Shown: one piece after another, positions 36,116 through 43,858 of the stretch | Numbering within the stretch: the stretch's first letter is position 1 | Layout: the number at the start of each line of letters is the position of its first letter | Assembly: GCA_002702705.1 (NCBI GenBank) | Contig: PABH01000045.1 | Span: forward strand, 80,147-144,146 | Reading direction: 5' to 3' | DNA length: 64,000 bases | Source of the DNA: Anaerolineaceae bacterium | Lineage (GTDB): Bacteria > Chloroflexota > Anaerolineae > Anaerolineales > Anaerolineaceae | Position numbers and translations under genes: made by a program | The notes under the pieces: model-generated | The model's input: the letters and a program-made list of their open reading frames with translations, nothing else | Told to the model about the DNA's origin: nothing | The model's database searches: none

Positions 36116-38290
36116 TTAAAATAGTATGACAAAAAAGACAACTGCACCCACTACAGCAAACGCAAGGGAAAGCAGCATATAATCTTGCACACGGCCCGAT
36201 TGGAAGATTTTCAGGTCTGCGCCTAACCTTCTGGTACCGGATGCGATTGCATCCCCACCACGATTAATGACTGGCAAATCAAACCACTGCCGAAAAATAT
36301 TTCCTAATCCTAGGCCTAACTTGGCTATACCATGGAAGAATCCATCAATAACGAAAAGATCCATCCAGCGGTAAACAAAAGTTTCAGATAACCATTTAGC
36401 TGGCTTGATAAACGCCCATTGATAAAACTCGTCAATATAATATTTATTCGCCAGTACTTTATAAATCCCCCCCAATGACCATTCCATCGGATCTGTTTGG
36501 GTATCTTTGATATTTTTATAAACGAGATATCCCAATAACAAACCGCCTAAGGCAACTGCCAGTGAGGTTATTAAAGGAACGGAACTGTGGTGAACCGTTT
36601 CATGTCCTTCAGCATGCAGCATGCTGCCCACAAAAGAGTCAAACCAATTCGGTAAAATTCCACCCAAGCCAGGAAAAGCCTCGGGAATACCCACCCATCC
36701 AGCAGTGATCGAAAAGAACGCCAGAACGGATAAAGGAAGAGTCATCGTCCATTTTGTTTCATGTGCATGAGCAGCAGCCATGGTACGTGGTTTACCGAAA
36801 AAAACCAGTGAAATCTGCCGCATTGTGTAAAAAGCGGTTAATAAAGCGGCAATTGCTAAAACAACAAATACGACGATAAAACCACCATTAAACGCACCGG
36901 ATAAAATTTCATCCTTGGACCAAAACCCAGCGGTAATCAAAGGGAAACCCGATAAAGCCAATCCACCTGCCAAAAAGGTTATGAAAGTGATTGGCATTTT
37001 TTTCCATAAACCACCCATATTAAACATATCTTGGGGATCTACATGCTCACCAGTATGTAAAACACCATGCTCCATCCCATGAATGATCGACCCCGAACCT
37101 AAGAACAGGAGGGCTTTAAAGAAAGCGTGTGTCACCAAATGAAAAGCCGCAGCGACGTAAGCTCCAACACCCAAAGCGGCTACCATAAATCCAAGTTGTG
37201 AAATTGTAGAATAAGCCAACACTCGTTTTACATCTCGTTGGGCCACGGCTATCGTAGCTGAAAATAAGGCAGTAAATGAACCAATCACTGCCATCGCCAT
37301 CATTGGTGTTGTAAGTGGTCCTCCGGCTTCGTATCCCGCAGAAAGGATCGGGAAAAACCGAATGACAAGATAAACGCCAGCAGAAACCATTGTGGCAGCA
37401 TGAATCATCGCTGAAACAGGGGTTGGACCTTCCATAGCGTCCGGTAACCAGACATGTAATGGAAATTGGGAAGATTTACCGACCGTTCCGATAAAGATCA
37501 AAATACCAATGAGCGCCGCCCAAGACATACCAAATACGGGAGATGTGTGGCTTGTGAGAAAATGTAACCATTGTTCCGAGAATATTACTTCATATTGCAA
37601 ACTGCCGGTCAGGGTATACAAGGAAGCCAGACCAAGCAGCATAAACACATCTCCAATTCGTGTGGTCAGAAATGCTTTTTGAGCCGCGGCTTTTGCACTC
37701 GGTTTAGCATACCAGAAGCCAATCAAAAGGTAAGAACATAATCCCATGATCTCCCAACCGATATATAACGTTAACAGATTGTTTGAAACGACTAATACAA
37801 ACATAGCAAAAGCAAACAAACTGATGAACGCAAAAAAGCGGGCATACATCGGTTCAATGGACAATACATGTTTTTCTTTTCCATCTGTTCCTGTTACAAA
37901 AGCCCCATGTGGTTGTTTACCTGGCAGGTCGTGTTCCCCTTTCGGCTGACCGAAATTATGGTAACCAACGCTGTAAATGAAGATCATTAAAACTGTCCAG
38001 GCAACAAAAAACAACATAATGGCTGTCAAAGCATCTACCTGAACACCAATTTTTAACCAACTGTCACCTGTTGGAAGCCAATTAACATTGCTAATTAAAG
38101 CTTTTTCTTTTACACCATTAGCTGATATTGCAAAGAAAAAAACTACCATACTCAGCAGCCATGATAAACCAGCCCCAATAATCGCAAGGGAATGGCTTAG
38201 TCGATTACTGCGGTTTGTAAACAAAACAATCAATCCAAAAGCAATCAATGGCGGCAGCGGGATTAACCAGGTAATAAGTTCATTGTTCAT
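36116..38290 (-). CDS. nuoL: NADH-quinone oxidoreductase-type subunit L
   Basis: A 724-residue distal antiporter-like subunit, about 100 residues longer than E. coli NuoL (613). Core residues are present: Glu in YIGWEIMGLCSYLLIGFWY and Lys in GTVGKSSQFPLHVWLPDAMEGP. A hydrophilic insert with GEHDLPGKQPHGAFVTGTDG lies between TM3 and TM4 (residues ~117-145), and the C-terminal part (from ~560) includes a His-rich loop and the long lateral helix. An extended lateral arm would suit a complex with one extra M-type subunit, though I could not align it to verify. GGAG precedes the ATG. Confidence 0.94.
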   Translation of the reverse strand: MNNELITWLIPLPPLIAFGLIVLFTNRSNRLSHSLAIIGAGLSWLLSMVVFFFAISANGVKEKALISNVNWLPTGDSWLKIGVQVDALTAIMLFFVAWTVLMIFIYSVGYHNFGQPKGEHDLPGKQPHGAFVTGTDGKEKHVLSIEPMYARFFAFISLFAFAMFVLVVSNNLLTLYIGWEIMGLCSYLLIGFWYAKPSAKAAAQKAFLTTRIGDVFMLLGLASLYTLTGSLQYEVIFSEQWLHFLTSHTSPVFGMSWAALIGILIFIGTVGKSSQFPLHVWLPDAMEGPTPVSAMIHAATMVSAGVYLVIRFFPILSAGYEAGGPLTTPMMAMAVIGSFTALFSATIAVAQRDVKRVLAYSTISQLGFMVAALGVGAYVAAAFHLVTHAFFKALLFLGSGSIIHGMEHGVLHTGEHVDPQDMFNMGGLWKKMPITFITFLAGGLALSGFPLITAGFWSKDEILSGAFNGGFIVVFVVLAIAALLTAFYTMRQISLVFFGKPRTMAAAHAHETKWTMTLPLSVLAFFSITAGWVGIPEAFPGLGGILPNWFDSFVGSMLHAEGHETVHHSSVPLITSLAVALGGLLLGYLVYKNIKDTQTDPMEWSLGGIYKVLANKYYIDEFYQWAFIKPAKWLSETFVYRWMDLFVIDGFFHGIAKLGLGLGNIFRQWFDLPVINRGGDAIASGTRRLGADLKIFQSGRVQDYMLLSLAFAVVGAVVFFVILF

Positions 38291-38306
38291 TTTATAATTC
38301 TCCTGC

Positions 38307-38627
38307 CTACCCTTTTAATGTATCTAACTCTGGTACCACAACCGTTTTACGTTGCCGGTATACAGATATGATAAGTGCTAAACCCACGGCGGCTTCGGCT
38401 GCGGCAGCAATAAATACAATCGCAACAAATACCATTGCATTGACCTGCGGTAAACCAGAATTTTGTGTATGGTAATGCCAAAAAGCCAAAAAATTAATAT
38501 TGACTGCATTCAGCATTAATTCAACACTCATCAAAATAGCTACTGAATTTTTTCTGGTGATTACCCCAAAAAGCCCAATTGCAAATAATAAAGCAGCAAA
38601 AATTAAATACCAGGAAAGCGGAATCAT
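38307..38627 (-). CDS. nuoK: NADH-quinone oxidoreductase-type subunit K
   Basis: A 106-residue, three-TM subunit (MrpC-like). The two membrane glutamates needed for proton transfer are present in MSVELMLNAVNINFL and AAAEAAVGLALI. It overlaps nuoJ by four bases (ATGA), indicating translational coupling. Ends 16 nt before nuoL. Confidence 0.96.
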   Translation of the reverse strand: MIPLSWYLIFAALLFAIGLFGVITRKNSVAILMSVELMLNAVNINFLAFWHYHTQNSGLPQVNAMVFVAIVFIAAAAEAAVGLALIISVYRQRKTVVVPELDTLKG

Positions 38628-39154
38628 GCTTCGTCTCCTTCCTGTTTTCGATCCATCGCAATATATATACCACCGATCATCGCTGCCAAAAGCAGTACAG
38701 ATGATGCTTCAAATGGCAGTGCGAATCCATCCGGTGCAAGAATAGATTTTCCAAATGCTAAAATATTTTCTTGCCCGGAGATACCAAGTGGGTTTAAGAT
38801 GGTTTGGAAACCGGACCATGTACTATATAAACCCAACAATACAGAAAATATCGTAATCACTAATATCAAAACTAATCCCCACGAACGATTAATCTGCTGC
38901 CATTCATCTTCCATGATGTCCCGGGTTAACATTATGGCAAAAATTATTAATATTGCAATGGCACCAATATAGACCAACAATTGCACAATCGCAAAAAAAC
39001 TTGCTTCCAATAAGGCAAAACTAGATGCTACGCCTAAAAAACTTAAGATCAACCATAAAGCTGAATGAAATAGTTTTCTGGAACCAACCACCATCACCGC
39101 AGAAAAAATGGTTACCAGAGCTGTTATGAGAAAAATGACTTGCGTAGATGTCAT
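38624..39154 (-). CDS. nuoJ: NADH-quinone oxidoreductase-type subunit J
   Basis: A 176-residue, five-TM subunit. The conserved TM3 stretch ASFFAIVQLLVYIGAIAILI is intact (the mobile pi-bulge helix of complex I). The C-terminal helix EASSVLLLAAMIGGIYIAMDR matches family members. Five nucleotides separate it from nuoH, and it overlaps nuoK by four. Confidence 0.95.
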   Translation of the reverse strand: MTSTQVIFLITALVTIFSAVMVVGSRKLFHSALWLILSFLGVASSFALLEASFFAIVQLLVYIGAIAILIIFAIMLTRDIMEDEWQQINRSWGLVLILVITIFSVLLGLYSTWSGFQTILNPLGISGQENILAFGKSILAPDGFALPFEASSVLLLAAMIGGIYIAMDRKQEGDEA

Positions 39155-39159
39155 ATTTT

Positions 39160-40392
39160 TTACTCCTGATGATGAATTGTGATCATATTTTCAGGCCTTG
39201 CCACCAAACGCTCTCGTGAACCCACATCAACCTGAACCTCAGTCTTTTTAACCTGTTTTACAATCAATTGGATAACCAAAGCACCCACACCTATGTTCAA
39301 CAGAAATAAAACGATATAACGCAGATAAATTGAAGAAAGACCAAGCCCCTTATCAATGAATGCGGTTAACAAAACCAAAATCAATGAAACAGGTGTAAGT
39401 ATTTTCCAGTTAATATCGACCATCTGGTCAATCCGGAAGCGTGGTAATGATCCGCGAATCCATACCCCCACAAACCAGACGATGACGGATTTTATCAAAA
39501 GGTAAACAAAACCCAATATCGGAATTTGTACTGCCCACGGTCCCTGCCATCCACCTAAAAAGATGGAAACAAAGATAATGGATGATGTAAAAGCTCTCAA
39601 GAAATCGGCCACGTAGAACATGCCAAATTTTAATCCGGAATACTCCGTGTTAAATCCAGCCACCAATTCCGATTCTGCTTCAGCCAAATCAAAAGGAGCA
39701 CGTCCATTTTCTGCAATCGAAGCAATAAAAAATATTAATGCTGCCAACGGAGCGGCTAGAATAAAAGGAATTTTTTGAGCCTCTACTAGATCCACCATGC
39801 CCATTGAACCAGTTAATAATACCGGAATGATCAAGGTAATCACCATTGGCAGTTCATAGGATATCAATTGTGCTGTTGCCCGAAAAGCGGCAATAATCGC
39901 ATATTTATTATTTGAACCCCAACCAGCCATTAAGATTGCCAACTCACCCAAACCACCAACCGCAATAATAAATAACAAACCTACATTTAAATTGGTTCCC
40001 ACCGTGGTTTTTGATAAAGGCACAACCGCAAGTGATAAGAGAACTGCACTCACAGCAAGTATTGGAGCTAAGTGATACGGAATTGGATCAACATGGCTTG
40101 GAATAATGTGTTCCTTAATAAATATTTTCACCATATCCGCAACAGACTGAAAAATTCCCCAAGGACCCACTCGGTTCGGACCAAAACGGTCTTGAACACG
40201 CCCGATAATTTTTCTCTCAGCCCATATTAATAATAGCGTAACCAACAACGCACCGGTGCCTAAGACCCCGGCTCCAATTAAATACAAAATGGGAGTAATT
40301 ATTTCATTACTCAGTCCCCACCCTGCTAACAAGCTGCTCAACCAAGTGCTGATGGAACTAATCGGATCGAACAAAAAGTTTAAAAATCCCAT
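39160..40392 (-). CDS. nuoH: NADH-quinone oxidoreductase-type subunit H
   Basis: About 410 residues; the heel subunit that forms the quinone cavity with the peripheral arm. Characteristic motifs are GRVQDRFGPNRVGPWGIFQS, FDLAEAESELVAGFNTEYSG (the acidic loop of the E-channel) and RGSLPRFRIDQMV. A C-terminal extension of ~30 charged residues follows the last helix. The ATG at 40392 after GAGGGA is preferred; a TTG directly following the nuoA stop would add five residues. Confidence 0.94.
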   Translation of the reverse strand: MGFLNFLFDPISSISTWLSSLLAGWGLSNEIITPILYLIGAGVLGTGALLVTLLLIWAERKIIGRVQDRFGPNRVGPWGIFQSVADMVKIFIKEHIIPSHVDPIPYHLAPILAVSAVLLSLAVVPLSKTTVGTNLNVGLLFIIAVGGLGELAILMAGWGSNNKYAIIAAFRATAQLISYELPMVITLIIPVLLTGSMGMVDLVEAQKIPFILAAPLAALIFFIASIAENGRAPFDLAEAESELVAGFNTEYSGLKFGMFYVADFLRAFTSSIIFVSIFLGGWQGPWAVQIPILGFVYLLIKSVIVWFVGVWIRGSLPRFRIDQMVDINWKILTPVSLILVLLTAFIDKGLGLSSIYLRYIVLFLLNIGVGALVIQLIVKQVKKTEVQVDVGSRERLVARPENMITIHHQE

Positions 40393-40407
40393 ACATCCCT
40401 CATTCAA

Positions 40408-40764
40408 TTATTGCCAGGTTAAATTACCTTTTTTCCAGGTGTAAACAAAACCGCCCAACAAAATGGTTACAAAAATAATCGCTTCTACAACAGCAAATAG
40501 AGTCAATTGCCCATAAGCCACCGCAAATGGATATAAAAACACAGTCTCCACATCAAAAATCATAAACATCAATGCATAAATATAATACTGCACATGAAAT
40601 TGCACCCAAGTTTCTCCCCGGGTTTCAACACCACACTCATAGACGGAGTTTTTTATAGCATTCGGTTTTTTAGGAGATAATAACGATGCAAGAAAAATTG
40701 CAACTGCGGGTAAGAATAAGGAGATCCCGAGAAAAATACCGATATACAGCCACTGATCTAACAT
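40408..40764 (-). CDS. nuoA: NADH-quinone oxidoreductase-type subunit A
   Basis: A 118-residue, three-TM subunit. It contains YECGVETRGETWVQFHVQYY (the TM1-TM2 loop with the conserved Cys) and LMFMIFDVETVFLYPFAV (TM2 with Asp/Glu). AAGGAG lies before the ATG. First gene of the cluster A-H-J-K-L-M-M-N. The peripheral subunits B, C, D and I, which usually lie between A and H, are absent, as are the NADH-module genes E, F and G. Confidence 0.95.
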   Translation of the reverse strand: MLDQWLYIGIFLGISLFLPAVAIFLASLLSPKKPNAIKNSVYECGVETRGETWVQFHVQYYIYALMFMIFDVETVFLYPFAVAYGQLTLFAVVEAIIFVTILLGGFVYTWKKGNLTWQ

Positions 40765-40836
40765 ACAAGCTCCTTCTTCGTAAGTTTTTTTTGGTCGAAT
40801 TTTTCACAAGATTTTGCCTGCCCCAAAAGCGTTTTT

Positions 40837-40845
40837 ATTGTATCA
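40837..40845 (-). promoter_or_regulatory. Probable extended -10 promoter of the nuo cluster
   Basis: On the minus strand TG-A-TACAAT (TACAAT at 40842-40837), about 73 nt before nuoA. TTGGCT lies 19 nt upstream as a weak -35. Confidence 0.5.
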
Positions 40846-40889
40846 CATAGGAAAAATTCACAGCCAAACTACAATTTAATATTTCCTTA

Positions 40890-41645
40890 TCATAGATTAT
40901 TAGTCTTTATTATAGATGGTTTTTTGAATCGAAGATACAGCCAAGCTAACAAATTTTCAATAAATGGTAAGCCTAGAATAAAACTGGTTCCGGTGCCCAC
41001 CACACCAGCCCACCGAGCTGTTCCAGACGACAAACCAAAAATGGTTGTTCCTTCAATTTTTATAGGTTTTGCAAATAAAAGTTCTTTTTGAGCAAAATCT
41101 CCATTTTTAGGAATTAAATTTAAATGGAGCCATACGGTTCCTGAAAATATCCCACTTTGTCTAGGACTCAAACTCCAGGCAAATATCACCTTTTTCCCTT
41201 TAATTAATGCGGTACTAACCACACCTTCCGGTAAAACATCCATCCCGGCAATATCCAGGCGAGACTCAACATTAAGGTAATAATTCTCATACAGATCTGG
41301 GATTAAAATAGGTTCACTTTCCTGTTTATTACCCTCAACACTCACTGTAGGAGTAATTTTCCCCTCTTCGTCCACTTCCAAGATAAGTTGAATCCGATCA
41401 GATTCACCAACCTTGATTTTCTCAGGCCATTCCAAATAAATTATTCGTTTTTCGTATAGAACAGACTGTTCTGGGAGCGGTTTGACAGTAGGCTCTGGCG
41501 CAGGTTCTTCAGAATCCGCAGGCTCACCAATTGCTGTTGGTTGTTGTGAGCTTTCTGCGGAAGAACAACCGCCTAACAAAATTATTACCCCAAATATAAA
41601 AAATAAAACCACCAAAATATTTTTTATATTTGGTTTCTGAAACAT
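40890..41645 (-). CDS. Predicted lipoprotein with C-terminal membrane anchor, unknown function
   Basis: About 251 residues. A type II signal peptide ends in the lipobox LLGGC, followed by a Pro/Glu/Ala-rich linker (EPADSEEPAPEPTVKPLPEQ). A beta-rich domain from ~65 to ~205 follows, then a hydrophobic segment near the end (WAGVVGTGTSFILGLPFIEN) and a basic tail. I chose the ATG at 41645 because AGGA precedes it and the signal peptide starts there; a longer frame would add 29 unlikely residues. Its ATG lies one base after the stop of a 50-codon gene, so the two are coupled. No family recognised. Confidence 0.75.
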   Translation of the reverse strand: MFQKPNIKNILVVLFFIFGVIILLGGCSSAESSQQPTAIGEPADSEEPAPEPTVKPLPEQSVLYEKRIIYLEWPEKIKVGESDRIQLILEVDEEGKITPTVSVEGNKQESEPILIPDLYENYYLNVESRLDIAGMDVLPEGVVSTALIKGKKVIFAWSLSPRQSGIFSGTVWLHLNLIPKNGDFAQKELLFAKPIKIEGTTIFGLSSGTARWAGVVGTGTSFILGLPFIENLLAWLYLRFKKPSIIKTNNL

Positions 41646-41646
41646 G

Positions 41647-41799
41647 CTAATCGTCCTGTCCCTGAAAGAAGATTTCAACAGTCGGCATAGGAATGCTTTG
41701 AATATTTCTCGGGTTTGGGCGCAGTGAAACAAATAATAAAATTATCGAAAAAATAAAAAGACAAACTGCCAGCAGTAAACGAATTTTTTTCTTTTTCAT
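41647..41799 (-). CDS. 50-residue small membrane protein, unknown function
   Basis: A short gene found by reading the minus strand: MKKKKIRLLLAVC begins a basic N-terminus and a single hydrophobic helix (about residues 7-26), followed by a polar tail with PNPRNIQSIPMPTVEIFF and ending QGQDD. The stop TAG is one base before the lipoprotein ATG. The upstream TATAAT (41811-41806) ends six bases before this ATG and no Shine-Dalgarno is seen, so translation would be leaderless. The charged start, membrane helix and tight coupling support a real gene. Function unknown; membrane partner of the lipoprotein is a guess. Confidence 0.6.
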   Translation of the reverse strand: MKKKKIRLLLAVCLFIFSIILLFVSLRPNPRNIQSIPMPTVEIFFQGQDD

Positions 41800-41805
41800 A
41801 GATTG

Positions 41806-41811
41806 ATTATA
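41806..41811 (-). promoter_or_regulatory. -10 element six bases from a start codon
   Basis: TATAAT on the minus strand directly upstream of the 50-residue gene. No convincing -35 (the region is occupied by the preceding terminator). Confidence 0.45.
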
Positions 41812-41814
41812 CAA

Positions 41815-41842
41815 AAAAACTCCACAATTATGCGGAGTTTTT
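41815..41842 (-). terminator. Intrinsic terminator of the SHOCT/YvlB-like gene pair
   Basis: AAAAACTCC/GGAGTTTTT stem, with the T-run on the minus strand (A-run at 41813-41819), 20 nt after the stop of the 214-residue gene. Confidence 0.8.
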
Positions 41843-41862
41843 GTTAGATCTTTTTTTAAGCC

Positions 41863-42507
41863 CTATCCGATATAAATTTCAACCTTGCTACCGTCTTCAT
41901 CACCGACATTAATTATAATCGGTTCTTCGGCTGAAAAACTTTCATCAAGCGAACTTAGCATCGCCTCTAAATCCATTTCTTGAAAACTTTCAGGTAATTT
42001 GTTACGGAAAAGAGGAAGCAGTTTCATTATCAAACGAACAGGCAATGGGAAACCGATAATGATTCTGGACGGTTTTTGACCTTCCGGTTGGCGAACATGG
42101 ATATGAATCCATCGAGCTTGATTCAACACAAATCCCAAATAAACCAACAATAAACCAATCAAAAAAGGAATCCAACTGAGCCAAAATCGGAACCCCAAAC
42201 CAGAAGTGGTATAACTTTGATAAAGCCAGGAAGTGGCACTTACAATTATCAAACCGCCAAACACCATTGGAATCAGCCAAAAGACAAAAGCCCAACCAGG
42301 TTTTTTTACATCTTCTTTGGTTGCATCTTCAGGAAAAATTTTTTCTGTTGGTTCTTCTGGTGTAAGATAGTCCGGTGCTACCGATGAAGTTAAATCAGTA
42401 GAGGCCGATTTTTCCAATTGATTTAATAATTCAGAGGCTTTATCCAGGCTTAATTCACCTGTTTCCACCTGACGCAAAATGTCTAATCGCAGTGATTTGT
42501 CCATCAT
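41863..42507 (-). CDS. Membrane protein with N-terminal SHOCT/YvlB-like domain, unknown function
   Basis: A 214-residue protein. Residues 1-32 form a short two-helix unit (RLDILRQVETGELSLDKASELLNQLE) like the one found in YvlB/SHOCT-type proteins, here N-terminal. After an acidic linker come two transmembrane helices (about 75-95 and 108-127), then a soluble domain of ~80 residues. AGGGAAA precedes two adjacent ATGs (42507 and 42504); either may be used. It follows a protein bearing the same helical unit at its C-terminus by 19 nt, so the two form an operon. An envelope-stress or membrane-regulatory role is possible but not shown. Confidence 0.7.
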   Translation of the reverse strand: MMDKSLRLDILRQVETGELSLDKASELLNQLEKSASTDLTSSVAPDYLTPEEPTEKIFPEDATKEDVKKPGWAFVFWLIPMVFGGLIIVSATSWLYQSYTTSGLGFRFWLSWIPFLIGLLLVYLGFVLNQARWIHIHVRQPEGQKPSRIIIGFPLPVRLIMKLLPLFRNKLPESFQEMDLEAMLSSLDESFSAEEPIIINVGDEDGSKVEIYIG

Positions 42508-42526
42508 TTTCCCTATAAGTGATTAT

Positions 42527-43648
42527 TTATACTTCATCCAAAATTTGTAATAAATGATCAGCTTCTTCCGCAGTGATTTTTTTGTCTTGCAGCATTTTGA
42601 GGATCATCATTCGTTCTTCTTCACTTACACCTTCAGTTTTATTTTGTTTTTTTGCTACTGTGCCTTCAAATCCGCTATCAAAATTAAAACCTTGAAATTT
42701 TTTGTTCATTTTTGCCATAGCGGCTTGTATTCGTTCTTGAGCAAATTTTGTTTTTTGGTTGACTTCTTCATTAATTTCTTTTTCAAGATTCATGAAATAC
42801 GATAAATCAAACATGGCATTTGAACCAAGATTGTTTTCTACACGCTCTTCCAAAGCTGACCAGGCTTCATCATCAAACGGTTTCGGTTGATACTCTTTTT
42901 CGGTTAAAGATTCACGGTCTGTAAGTTTCAAGTTGCCACCAGCTTTTAGGGATAATTTTGGGCCTCCTGCTCCAAAAGTTTTTTTAATGGTTCGAGTAAG
43001 CACTTTTTCTTCCACCTGTCCAACTTTAATATTCAATTGAGCACCAGCGGCAGCAGTCAAATCAAAGTCTGTTTCAGGTTGCATTGACATTTTAATATTA
43101 CCACCTGCTCGAACTTTATTTTCACTATATGCTAGTGAATCACAAATTATTGTTGCATTACCGCCAACATCGCAGGAAATATTTGAAAGCGTTCCTTTAA
43201 TATATAAGTTTCCACCGATTTTTTCAAATAAGCCATCACCAAGTACGGAAAAAGCATGCAGATTACCACCTACTTTTTCAACATTCACATTTCCATTAAT
43301 TACACCCAATATGCAATTTCCACCAACAACTTCCACATTGATATCTTGAGCGTGCGAAATTTCTAGGTTTCCACCTACTTTTTCAATAATGAAATGATCA
43401 AATTCACCATACACTGAACAATTTCCACGAACCTCTTCTACGATTGATTTAATACTTTTTGGTGCAGAAATCAAGATTGAATCCTCAGCTTCTAAAGTTA
43501 ATAAACCATCATTATCATTGGCATCAAATCTTTTGGCTGGATTGTAAATGATTTGAACCTCTGCGTTTTCCCAAGTTCGGATATAAAGATTACCTTTCAC
43601 TTTTTCAATTTTTATACTTTGAATAGAAGAAAATGTGATTTTTTCCAT
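42527..43648 (-). CDS. Beta-repeat (bactofilin/DUF4097-like) protein with C-terminal SHOCT/YvlB-like domain
   Basis: About 373 residues. The first ~170 residues contain a repeated V-x-G-N pattern (VKGNLYI, VRGNCSV, VGGNLEI, VGGNCIL, VGGNLHA, IGGNLYI, VGGNATI, AGGNIKM) at about 20-residue intervals, as expected for a right-handed beta-helix/adhesin-like fold. A charged helical middle follows. It ends in EERMMILKMLQDKKITAEEA, a SHOCT/YvlB-like two-helix unit. The ATG at 43648 has GGAG six bases upstream; an ATG four codons earlier contains that site and is rejected. No signal peptide. Partner of the next gene. Confidence 0.72.
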   Translation of the reverse strand: MEKITFSSIQSIKIEKVKGNLYIRTWENAEVQIIYNPAKRFDANDNDGLLTLEAEDSILISAPKSIKSIVEEVRGNCSVYGEFDHFIIEKVGGNLEISHAQDINVEVVGGNCILGVINGNVNVEKVGGNLHAFSVLGDGLFEKIGGNLYIKGTLSNISCDVGGNATIICDSLAYSENKVRAGGNIKMSMQPETDFDLTAAAGAQLNIKVGQVEEKVLTRTIKKTFGAGGPKLSLKAGGNLKLTDRESLTEKEYQPKPFDDEAWSALEERVENNLGSNAMFDLSYFMNLEKEINEEVNQKTKFAQERIQAAMAKMNKKFQGFNFDSGFEGTVAKKQNKTEGVSEEERMMILKMLQDKKITAEEADHLLQILDEV

Positions 43649-43683
43649 ATCAGTCTCCATAATTTTGAATATTTTCTAAATAG

Positions 43684-43711
43684 AGTTTAGCATATTTTTA
43701 ATATTTGTCAA
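43684..43711 (-). promoter_or_regulatory. Promoter of the beta-repeat gene
   Basis: TTGACA (43711-43706), 16 nt, TAAACT (43689-43684) preceded by TGC (extended -10), about 36 nt before the ATG. Confidence 0.7.
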
Positions 43712-43800
43712 TATACACTTAAATTATTTTGAAGTCAATATCAATTTTTTTTATTTTTATTCGTATTTCATTTTTAAATAGTCAAATTTTTTATAAGCAG

Positions 43801-43829
43801 ATGACAATTAATCTAATTATTGCTAAACT
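43801..43829 (+). promoter_or_regulatory. Promoter of the tryptophanase-like gene
   Basis: ATGACA (43801-43806), 17 nt, TGC-TAAACT (-10 at 43824-43829), about 30 nt before the ATG; GGAGAA is the ribosome site. The divergent promoter on the other strand has the same TGC-TAAACT element. No tnaC-like leader peptide fits in the short 5' UTR. Confidence 0.7.
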
Positions 43830-43858
43830 AAAGATAATCATTATCACACGGAGAATCC

